From a virus, in the IMG/VR virus record IMGVR_UViG_3300049927_000079, positions 1-58,521 of that record: DNA of 58,521 nt; one strand, given 5' to 3'. Numbering within the stretch: position 1 is the stretch's first letter; every line of letters starts with the position of its first letter. Below are positions 36,801 through 43,849 of this stretch, in pieces. A program made the position numbers and the translations under genes. The notes under the pieces are model-generated. The model ran no database searches, was not told the DNA's origin, and saw only the letters and a list, made by a program, of their open reading frames with translations.

Positions 36801-39774
36801 CCAGAACATCGTTGAAGTTCACCGTGGACGGTGCGAGTTGAATGGTCCCAGGGACGGTCCCTGTACCTGTCAAGGTTGAGCCTACCGGCGCACCATTCGA
36901 GGCCACCGAAAGCGCAGAGGTCAAGAGGCCCGCTGCTGCTGGCTTGAAGAATGCATTGATGGTGCAGGACTGAGCCGGCGTTATCGTCCCGGTCGAAGGG
37001 CAGTTGTTCGACTGCGAATAGGCGGTTGGATTCGTGCCGCCAAGACTGATGGTGACTCCGGTCGAATTGATGCTTCCGCTCGCAGTGAGGGTGAAGGCTT
37101 GGCACAGGACCGATGTTCCTACCTGTTGATTCCCGCACGCCGCACTGGACGGACTAAGCGTCATGGCAGCCGCGCCGCCGACGCCGCTCATCGGAACTGT
37201 TTGTGGAGATCCGGGAGCGTTGTCAGTGAAACTCATATTGGCCGTGCGCGAGCCCGTAGCCGTTGGGCAGAACTTGGCGCTCTGCGTACAGGAAGATCCA
37301 GGTCCGAGTGAACCACCCCCCGCACCCGTCGCAGTGAAAGTGGAGAAGCCGTAGTCTGCTTGAGTATTCGCTCCCTGCAGGAACATACCCATTCCCGGAA
37401 AACCTGAAGCGAACGTTGTATCGGTAGCCGTGTTGACCTGGATGCCGTTTTTGAACACGGTGATAGTCGAGCCCGTGATTGACGCCTTGACTACATCTCC
37501 GTTGACTACCGCGCCTCCTACCGCCTTATTGGAGAGCATAGTGAAGCTGCCAAGCGGTCCATTCCAGCGAACAATTTGGGTGTAGGACTGACCCGGCCCA
37601 ACCGCAAAATTTATTTCGTAGCCCTTTATGCTGTGCGGAGCGATCGTAGTGCGAAGCCGTAGTTCCAGTTCCTCAAACGTCGATTGAACGTGTGAGACGG
37701 TGTGGACAGTTGCGGTAACCGTCTGGTCGTTATTCCATGATCCACCGACTACCGCGGTCGAGTCGTTCAGGGCGCCAGAACCAGTTTGCGTCCCGAAAGC
37801 AAGTCCGGGAGTTGTTCGGACGTTGGCCCAGTCGAGACCTGTCGTTCCACCATTGATCCAGTTCCCGCCTTCTGAAATCGGGTTCTCGGTAGCCGGGAAG
37901 TTGGTTGTGTAGGTGCGCGAAGCCAGCAGGCTAGGACAACTGCCAGTTCCGCCTACCGGAAAGTCCAAGGGGTTCGTGCCCGTGAAACCAAGGTTGGTAA
38001 TGGTCAAAGCCGTACTGCCCGTGTTGGTCAGCGTGGTTTGCTGGACTGCGCTGCAACTACCAGGTGCGATCGTACCAAAGTTGAGCACGGCAGGATTAAG
38101 ACTCACAGTGGAAGTACCGCCTGTCACCGTAAGAGCAACCTGGTGCGGCGAACCTACGGCATTGTCGGTCAAGGTCAGGAAAGCGCTACGCACTCCGCTT
38201 GCCGTGGGTTTGGCAGTTATGCTGAACGCGCAGCTAGCAGCAGCCGCAAGCGAGGCGGGACAGTTATTCGTCTGCGAGAAGTCTCCCAGGTTGGTTCCGG
38301 TGATTGCCTTGCCTGAAATAGTGAGTGCCGCATTCCCTGGATTAGACAGCGCGACTACGACCGGAGAGGACGACGTACTTACCGGGACCGTGCCGAAGTT
38401 GACCGATCCTGGACTGAAAGCCACGGCCGGAGCCAGTCCGCCTACGCATCCGCCCGCGAGACCTTCCATGCCAAGGGCCACGCACGGGTCTGCGATGTGG
38501 AAGTGTTGCAATACATTCAACCCGTTGACCAAACTAACGTTCGCCCACCATGCCGTGTTGTACTGTCTTGTACTGTGCGGAGCGGAAGGGTTAGGCCAAG
38601 TACCTACGCACGGTCCCCCAACACATGCTCCCCCTCCCGGCGCCCCTCCTCCTGTGCGGTCAGTGAAGGTGCAGGGCGCAATGCATTGTGCGTTCATAGC
38701 AGCCGAGAAATTGTTCGCTACGGTTTGGGCTCCTGGATAACCGTGCGTCTGCAGCCATGAGTAAGGCGTCTCGCTCTCAATGCTCGGCAGGGCTACTGCG
38801 TCTCCGTTCCCGGTTCCGCCAATGATGATGCCGTAGAGGGTCGCCGCACGGAGAATCGCGTACTGAATAATTCCAAGTTTAGCGATTCCAGGACAGGACG
38901 GTTGCACGGGATCGAAACAGTTGAGTTGCGGCGTAGTGTAATCGAGAAAGAACAAAGATCCGTTCGGAGGTCGGTTCACGTCAGTCGAGGCAGGGCTTGT
39001 TTTAGAAGTACAAAGTTGTCCCGGACTACCGCCGCCAGAACCGATAGGAAACACCGTGAAACCGGGGTAGCGCCCAGTAGGAACGCCGCTTCCGGAGCAC
39101 AGCGAGTAGCCGTACAGCGCATGATTGATTACTCCGGAAAGCAATTCCTGCAGGCGCATGATCGGGCCGAAGGGGGAAGTACCGCCCGTGATCGTTGAGC
39201 CAGTCTGGTAACCGGGTCCGGTATTCCACACATCCATGCCGCAATAACTGTTGCCGTTGTGCGTAAATGTTCCAGGTACAGCCGGGATCTGTCCTGCCCC
39301 GAAGGTATAGAACACCCAAAGTTTGCCAGTCACCTGATCGTAGAGGAGGAAATTGGAATCAGAATTTCCGCCTGTGAAGCCGTTGTATGGCAGGAGGGGC
39401 TGCATGTGGACGATTTGGCCGTTGAGCCCACTGGCATACGAGTTCCCGCTGCAACCTTGCACCGGCCACGTAGGATCACTGGCCTGTCCGAAGTAGAGCG
39501 GCCATGAACTGAAGTCGTCGCTCCCTGGCGTGTGGTACGGGCCTGTTTGAAAATTAGTAAAGTTGCCGGTGACGTTCTGGATCATTTGTGCCGACCCAGG
39601 CATCAGGTTGCCCAACGGCCCGCCCGCGCCGGCATTGGGCAGTTGATGGTTATAGAAGGCAGCCGGATAGGGTCGGTTACTGTTTGCCGGCTGGTTCAGG
39701 ATGTTGTAAGGCGGAGTTTGCGCGAGGGCGCCCGCAACCAGGAACAGGAGCGCGGAGATGAGTCTGCGAATCAA
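33808..39774 (-). CDS. Giant exported HYDIN-repeat protein with lectin-like and GH16-like domains
   Basis: A 1988-residue protein. The real start is TTG 39774, giving a Sec signal peptide I-R-R-L-I-S-A-L-L-F-L-V-A-G-A-L-A-Q; it has GAGG upstream and overlaps the previous stop (TTGA). Residues 20-445 are an unassigned exported domain. From about 446 come ten choice-of-anchor-D (HYDIN/ASH) Ig-like repeats with L-x-P-x-x-x-x-F-G-x-x-x-V-G openings. A LamG-like domain (about 618-813) and a GH16-like domain (about 1036-1258, catalytic-type E-I-D-S-P-E near 1149) are inserted in repeats 2 and 4. It could bind and cut beta-glucan or similar polymer at the cell surface. Confidence 0.75.
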   Translation of the reverse strand: MIRRLISALLFLVAGALAQTPPYNILNQPANSNRPYPAAFYNHQLPNAGAGGPLGNLMPGSAQMIQNVTGNFTNFQTGPYHTPGSDDFSSWPLYFGQASDPTWPVQGCSGNSYASGLNGQIVHMQPLLPYNGFTGGNSDSNFLLYDQVTGKLWVFYTFGAGQIPAVPGTFTHNGNSYCGMDVWNTGPGYQTGSTITGGTSPFGPIMRLQELLSGVINHALYGYSLCSGSGVPTGRYPGFTVFPIGSGGGSPGQLCTSKTSPASTDVNRPPNGSLFFLDYTTPQLNCFDPVQPSCPGIAKLGIIQYAILRAATLYGIIIGGTGNGDAVALPSIESETPYSWLQTHGYPGAQTVANNFSAAMNAQCIAPCTFTDRTGGGAPGGGACVGGPCVGTWPNPSAPHSTRQYNTAWWANVSLVNGLNVLQHFHIADPCVALGMEGLAGGCVGGLAPAVAFSPGSVNFGTVPVSTSSSPVVVALSNPGNAALTISGKAITGTNLGDFSQTNNCPASLAAAASCAFSITAKPTASGVRSAFLTLTDNAVGSPHQVALTVTGGTSTVSLNPAVLNFGTIAPGSCSAVQQTTLTNTGSTALTITNLGFTGTNPLDFPVGGTGSCPSLLASRTYTTNFPATENPISEGGNWINGGTTGLDWANVRTTPGLAFGTQTGSGALNDSTAVVGGSWNNDQTVTATVHTVSHVQSTFEELELRLRTTIAPHSIKGYEINFAVGPGQSYTQIVRWNGPLGSFTMLSNKAVGGAVVNGDVVKASITGSTITVFKNGIQVNTATDTTFASGFPGMGMFLQGANTQADYGFSTFTATGAGGGSLGPGSSCTQSAKFCPTATGSRTANMSFTDNAPGSPQTVPMSGVGGAAAMTLSPSSAACGNQQVGTSVLCQAFTLTASGSINSTGVTISLGGTNPTAYSQSNNCPSTGTITPAQSCTINAFFKPAAAGLLTSALSVASNGAPVGSTLTGTGTVPGTIQLAPSTVNFNDVLVGNFSPVTNVTATNTGTSPVTISGVSLIGANPGDFTAGECATAASGFTDNFDQGALSSKWQIDTGTAPGNIGGVNTSTFSTSNVDLSNGMLGLKVVQSGAAPTISVGAEVRSTTAFGFGSYRWSMRSASTATTPYLTGTVPSGQVSSDFILNSSISNPYTEIDSPEIEGRLPNTIEWTTWSTPSLNTATTATLANPELGFHVYGFKWTAPSVAFSIDGTLSQTHSTNIPFAPANPMMNLWGTNNAAFGGLATNGTRWQFVKAFSFTPAGVTTLAAGASCTIPVYFSPLSIGLKIAALSMADSATGSPHQASLSGTGTAPIASLAPVSHDFGSQVSGTQTAPFNFTWSNTGTGPMRWTLSLAGANPGDFVLLANSCANPLPGGQNCIIPAAFKPTTTGARAATLTLVNSASTTPSTAALTGTGVATAPAVCLSATSLSFPNTPVNSVSASLPVVVTNCGTASLVVSSVTPTGNFSQANACGTVTVGSTCTINVKFAPLSAGPLTGNISIASNAASSPNVVTLSGFGTQDGATLTPSSLSFGSITVGQVSANQAVTLQNTGNTSLALGGATINDPNFSFIFGNPTCNQNLAPQAQCQYFIRCNPIAAGAQSGTFTQPFTGTSISPLTVSLSCTGVATAPAVTLTPSSIDFGNVTVGVLSKVVSGQIQNTGTATLNLSSIALTGTNPGDYTLVNHCGLTLAPGAFCPVDVSVTPGGTGARTANVHVVDDASDSPQNLTLTVNGVAAPTPRISLAPTSLAFSPPSIQTGTTSAGLTVTATNTGNADLVIATPLTFGGANPTQFIESDNCGTVTAGNSCTATVNCQPTATGFLTATLIFASNAASSPDTATLSCTGFTGTPNIVLGISRIDFGNQTVGKTSNPLVFIVTNNGTATATGLAVTSTTADFAVTGACGSTLAVGAFCSEQATFTPSTLCGQFDSAGGCISNVHLGSISVVSNTVNSPQTIALQGTAIPVPPPPGPVKVTLGGVLVLGGHLVVGVQ

Positions 39775-40505
39775 TACAGATTCCTCGCATGACGCACTGC
39801 AGAAGAAACAAATGGCGCCACTCCGAAAGCAATCGTGGAGTATCCAGGGGCAGCGCTCCCGGTTTTGGTCGTACCTGCCGTATAGGTGCCGGGCGGTAAA
39901 TTGATCCGGTCTGCGATGTTGAGGCAAGCACCATGATTGTTGAATTCAATTGTGAACCCTGAAGCTGGCGTCTCCCCGCTGCACGTCACCACTCCGCTGT
40001 CACCGCTCATGCTGATAATGAGATCATTTGACCCGCTTGTGGTGACTTGGCTGGTAAATGGACTATTGCCCTGGTTCCCCGTATCTACACCAGTTAAGTC
40101 CTGGCCGTACTCACCTACCCAAAGGAATACTGGAGTGCTCCCGCCAGCAGATAAATTGAACGTGTCAGAACCAGAAAACGCTCCTGTGCTTGAGTAAAAC
40201 AGCACGCCTGCCCATGAAGCAAAAGAGATGGAATAAGACTGGCCAATGCCGACTCCGGTGTTACATCCACTCGTAATGCAGCCTGGGAGTGGTGCCTGTG
40301 AAAAAGAATTGCCGGGAGTATCGGTATAGCTCAGGGTATGCGAGTCGCCGCTCACGAAACCTACAGCAACTACTAAATGATGAGCGCTAACCGTGAGAGT
40401 GCAGGAAGTTGTTCCGCCGCTATTGGTATTTGTGCATTGCTGAACCGGAACCGCTGCAGACACGGGTAGCGCGAACAGGGCGAGAATGAATAAGAGTCGT
40501 CGCAT
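39771..40505 (-). CDS. Exported protein, paralogue of the 42232 product
   Basis: A 244-residue protein from ATG 40505 (TGATG overlap). It has a clear signal peptide (R-R-L-L-F-I-L-A-L-F-A-L-P-V-S-A-A) and a beta-rich Ser/Thr/Gly body with several cysteines: Q-C-T-N-T-N-S-G-G-T-T-S-C-T-L-T-V, V-V-A-V-G-F, S-G-S-D-T-F-N-L. The overall plan (C...C near the start, V-V-A-V/I, F-S-G, S-x-S-x-L-x-I) is shared with the gene at 42232, so the two look like diverged copies. Probably an extracellular adhesin-like protein. Confidence 0.62.
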   Translation of the reverse strand: MRRLLFILALFALPVSAAVPVQQCTNTNSGGTTSCTLTVSAHHLVVAVGFVSGDSHTLSYTDTPGNSFSQAPLPGCITSGCNTGVGIGQSYSISFASWAGVLFYSSTGAFSGSDTFNLSAGGSTPVFLWVGEYGQDLTGVDTGNQGNSPFTSQVTTSGSNDLIISMSGDSGVVTCSGETPASGFTIEFNNHGACLNIADRINLPPGTYTAGTTKTGSAAPGYSTIAFGVAPFVSSAVRHARNLY

Positions 40506-42238
40506 CAATTTACCGTGAAATTTACTTGAACCGAGAACCTCTTGGCTACTCCGCCCGCTGTCCCTGATACGGTCTCAATGTAATCCCCAACCGCGATCGC
40601 AGTGTTCTGCAAGGTTGCCGAGCAAGTCGTGAACGTGTCCAGGCCCGCCGTGGCTCCTGTCTTGGAACACGCTGGCGCGCCCGAGGCTGCCGTTGCAAGC
40701 GCACCTGAAACCAGGTTGGTGACGGTGAAGTTGGACGCGCAAGGACTGCCGGTGCAATGACGGATGGCAACAATCACGTTCGGCGTCCCTGCATCTGCGG
40801 TTACGTCAATCTCGTTAACCGTGGCTGCGTAGGCTACTTGGCACTGCTCTTTCTGTGGGCCTATGTCTGTATCCGTCAGGGCGGAACTGGCATTCTCCGC
40901 ACCAAAGACCAGCGCGCAAGTACGTCGCAGACTTGACCCAGACGGCCCTGCGGCAGTTTTCCATAAAGTTACGATGTGCGTGGCATCCGTAACGGTATCA
41001 ATCGTAAGAACTTGACCGGCCGTGCCAGGGACGCCTGGTATTGAGGTTCCGAAGCTGGTTGGAACGGAGGTCGGAGCGTACCAGTAAGCCGTGGTGAGTT
41101 GACTTAGAGTGGGGACTGCACTTTGGCCGAAACCAATGAAGCCCGCGCTTGAACCGGCAAGCGTGACGCTGATGCCGTTGACATTACCGCCGCCATCGGT
41201 CGTAAAGGACGGGTCGCAGGTGACCACGTTCCCCGTCGCAGCGTAGTACGCGATGGCACCCACCGTAGAGCAAGGGGAGACGGTTCCGGTTCCGCCCGAG
41301 GCTTGTGGCGCAACTACGTCAGGAAGGCCGATGCGGATAACCGCATTCGTTGCGGCGCCAGAGTTGACCGATTGCACGCGCGCTATGTTTTGTACCGCAA
41401 CCGGCTCGGTCGCTCCGGCATCGTGGCACTGAGATCCAGAACCAAGCACCACGTAGTCGTTTATCCCAGTTTGATTATCAAAGGTACAGGAGATGGGGCC
41501 TTGCACGGCGACCGAGACCGTACCCGTCGTTCCGGCGCCGGCATCCGCGACACCTAAGAGATTGTTGGCATCGGTCGGTTGTGCATTTCTGGCCTGCAGT
41601 GAAGAGTTGAGACTGACAAGAAGGAATTGCGTGGTGCCGGGAGAACTGGAATTTGCGTAATCAAACTCAAGCGGCGCTTGTACTAGATCCAAGCCGAGTG
41701 GCCATGCGGCCGGGACGATTCCAGTTGCGACACCTTCTGAATTTCCTACCGTGGTCGCAGTGATGAACTTAGCTACGCGGTTTACCGTTCCCGATCCACC
41801 CCCGCCTCCGCCGCCCGCGCCTGTACCTTCGCAGACGTCGGTTAACGTTCGGTTGTACGGCATCGGTACACTCCCGCTCGACATCGTGATGTCGTAGCAG
41901 GCGCCTTGCGCGACGAAGAAAGTAAGACTCCCGTCCACGTTCGCGACAAAAGGATTCACTGAAGGCGTAGGCGTAGGGTTGTTGTCTGAGAAAATATTCG
42001 CCTTGACCAGGGTGCCGGTGTTATAGACGGTCACTATACAACCGGGGAAGGACGCTTGAACTCCGGCGCCAGCGTTGACGTTCGTGGTCCCAATCTGCTG
42101 CGTAGCGGTCGAAGGTAGGCCCGAGGTCAAGGCTTGCTCCCCTCCGATTTGACAATCGCCGTTCACGCCGGCAAGGGTCTGCCCGAAGGCTGGAGCACAA
42201 CACAGAGCGAGAATGAGGACAAGTTTTCTCGTTACCAT
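40505..42238 (-). CDS. Exported fibre-like protein
   Basis: A 577-residue protein from ATG 42238, with signal peptide V-T-R-K-L-V-L-I-L-A-L-C-C-A-P-A-F-G-Q. The mature protein is Gly/Thr/Ala-rich with repeated beta-strand patterns, including a G-G-G-G-G-G-S-G-T-V-N-R-V-A-K-F linker (about 202) of the kind seen in tail fibres, and A-P-L-E-F-D-Y-A-N-S. The last 150 residues have C-T-G-S-P-C-A-S-N-F and similar pairs. It resembles a phage tail fibre except that it carries a Sec signal. It overlaps the upstream stop by seven bases. Confidence 0.6.
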   Translation of the reverse strand: MVTRKLVLILALCCAPAFGQTLAGVNGDCQIGGEQALTSGLPSTATQQIGTTNVNAGAGVQASFPGCIVTVYNTGTLVKANIFSDNNPTPTPSVNPFVANVDGSLTFFVAQGACYDITMSSGSVPMPYNRTLTDVCEGTGAGGGGGGGSGTVNRVAKFITATTVGNSEGVATGIVPAAWPLGLDLVQAPLEFDYANSSSPGTTQFLLVSLNSSLQARNAQPTDANNLLGVADAGAGTTGTVSVAVQGPISCTFDNQTGINDYVVLGSGSQCHDAGATEPVAVQNIARVQSVNSGAATNAVIRIGLPDVVAPQASGGTGTVSPCSTVGAIAYYAATGNVVTCDPSFTTDGGGNVNGISVTLAGSSAGFIGFGQSAVPTLSQLTTAYWYAPTSVPTSFGTSIPGVPGTAGQVLTIDTVTDATHIVTLWKTAAGPSGSSLRRTCALVFGAENASSALTDTDIGPQKEQCQVAYAATVNEIDVTADAGTPNVIVAIRHCTGSPCASNFTVTNLVSGALATAASGAPACSKTGATAGLDTFTTCSATLQNTAIAVGDYIETVSGTAGGVAKRFSVQVNFTVN

Positions 42239-42933
42239 ACTCCGCTTCCTTTTCGCGTGGGCACTTGTGGAGGGACGATTGGCTTGAAAGTTGCCATTAC
42301 TGCCTCCGGCAATGGTGATCCCGATTGTGTCCAAGAGGGATTCACGGCACCGATCGGCGTTTTGACCAGATAAGCCATGTAACAAGTCGTAGTGGTTCCT
42401 GAGTTAAGGATTCCAACGGGAGTAGAGAATCCGGAATCTATAGTCGGAACACTCGCAGTTTGCGAGCCGAATGCACTTACAAAAAGCTCGTTATTGAAAG
42501 ACGGCGTGAGGCTCCCTGGTTGAATCGGAGAACTACCGCTTGACCCGCTTTGACCTTCAAAGGCTGATGACGGCAATGTTCCAGAGAAGGCCATTGCCGC
42601 CATACCTGCGAATGAACTAGAGGTTGCCGTGGTAAACGTGTGCGAGGCTCCAACGGTTCCGGGAATACTGTAAAACATGCGAGTGTGCGTATTGGTGTGA
42701 ACCTGTTCTGTGAGCGCAGTCCAGGAATTACTTTTTGAATCTGTTGGAACAGCCGGCGTTTTTTGAAATTCCGAAATGGCTACGACCAACAGAGTCGCAC
42801 CTGTCGTATCCATGACTGCCGTGGTACAGCCATTTGTCCCTCCGCATGTTTGGGGCGTTCCCACCAGGGCAGGTACACCCCAAGCAAAACTAGAGAGTGC
42901 GAGCACGAATGCGAAAATGAGCGCCTGTCTCAT
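42232..42933 (-). CDS. Exported protein, paralogue of the 39771 product
   Basis: A 233-residue protein from ATG 42933 (ATGA overlap). Signal peptide R-Q-A-L-I-F-A-F-V-L-A-L-S-S-F-A-W-G, then P-Q-T-C-G-G-T-N-G-C-T-T-A-V, L-L-V-V-A-I-S-E-F, G-A-S-H-T-F-T-T-A-T, N-N-E-L-F-V-S-A-F-G. It shares domain order and several motifs with the product of 39771. Function unknown; presumably periplasmic or cell-surface. Confidence 0.62.
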   Translation of the reverse strand: MRQALIFAFVLALSSFAWGVPALVGTPQTCGGTNGCTTAVMDTTGATLLVVAISEFQKTPAVPTDSKSNSWTALTEQVHTNTHTRMFYSIPGTVGASHTFTTATSSSFAGMAAMAFSGTLPSSAFEGQSGSSGSSPIQPGSLTPSFNNELFVSAFGSQTASVPTIDSGFSTPVGILNSGTTTTCYMAYLVKTPIGAVNPSWTQSGSPLPEAVMATFKPIVPPQVPTRKGSGVW

Positions 42934-43802
42934 TGGGTTAGGCTTATAAACCAGCCGGTCTGCTTGCTTGTCCCATCTGCAATAAATGTGAATTTGATTA
43001 CGTCGCCGTTCGCGATCGTAGTAGTCGAACTTAGGGTTCCTGGCGCTCCGCCCGCCGCCGCGGTACAGGTCACCGGAGTCGGACTCAGCAGCGCTGTGCC
43101 GGCGCCGTTGGTGGCACTTAAACTACTGGTTCCGGCATTGTCAGTGAAGCACCCGAGGCGGGTAATCGTCCACGTCACTCCGGAATTGTTGTAGCAGTTG
43201 GTCTGAAGATAGGTGCCCGCTGCCATCGCGTTCAAGCCATCCCCGAGACCGGGATAGCAGCGCAAGATGCTGTACTGTGCCGCCAACTGGGTAGCTGTGA
43301 CCGTGTTGGCAGTCATGTCCGCGCCTACGACCGCACCATAGGTAGGGTCGCCGGCAGCAGCACCGTGCAGCACTGTAGTTGAGGTCCCCAGGCTTGCCAA
43401 GACGGACGGGCACACGCCCGCGCCGCCACCTAGCACAATCGCGTGTTGAGTCAAGGTGCCGGAAGAGGCCCACGTCGCCGCCCCGGTGAAGCACACAATT
43501 CCGCCAGATGTTCCCGCCACAGTGAGCGCGGGGGTAGTCGTCGGATTAGCTACAGAAATCAGTCCGCCCGTGAACGAAACACTGCTAACCGTTCCCCCGC
43601 CACTGCCAGCCACCTTAGTCCATGTCCCGCTTACGCACGTGTAGAGGTCTCCTGTGGTGAGAAGAACTTGTAGATGCTGGCCCTGAGAGCACGTCCCGGA
43701 GGGTGCCGAGGTTACGTAATCCACAAACCCCGGACCCACCACTTGCGCGGGCAGGACGCGCGGCAGAAGAAGCAAAAGAATAAGCAGGGCCGACCACCGC
43801 AT
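42930..43802 (-). CDS. Exported fibre-like protein with shared N-terminal module
   Basis: A 290-residue protein from ATG 43802. After a signal peptide (R-W-S-A-L-L-I-L-L-L-L-L-P-R-V-L-P-A-Q) comes V-V-G-P-G-F-V-D-Y-V-T-S-A-P-S-G-T-C, nearly identical to the same region of the 43850 product. The remainder is Gly/Thr/Ser-rich with G-G-G-T-V-S-S-V-S and a C-terminal beta-domain ending F-I-A-D-G-T-S-K-Q-T-G-W. The shared module after the signal peptide may be an anchoring or assembly domain. Confidence 0.62.
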   Translation of the reverse strand: MRWSALLILLLLLPRVLPAQVVGPGFVDYVTSAPSGTCSQGQHLQVLLTTGDLYTCVSGTWTKVAGSGGGTVSSVSFTGGLISVANPTTTPALTVAGTSGGIVCFTGAATWASSGTLTQHAIVLGGGAGVCPSVLASLGTSTTVLHGAAAGDPTYGAVVGADMTANTVTATQLAAQYSILRCYPGLGDGLNAMAAGTYLQTNCYNNSGVTWTITRLGCFTDNAGTSSLSATNGAGTALLSPTPVTCTAAAGGAPGTLSSTTTIANGDVIKFTFIADGTSKQTGWFISLTQ

Positions 43803-43849
43803 TAGTTTAGAGCCTCCTACGATAAATTGCTGCAAGGTCATGTCATTGC

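Noticed and set aside
33902-38740. Long rightward open frames opposite the giant HYDIN-repeat gene
   Set aside because: They are antisense shadows produced by the GC-rich, repetitive composition; repeated Val/Pro patterns mirror the Thr/Gly/Asn repeats of the real gene.
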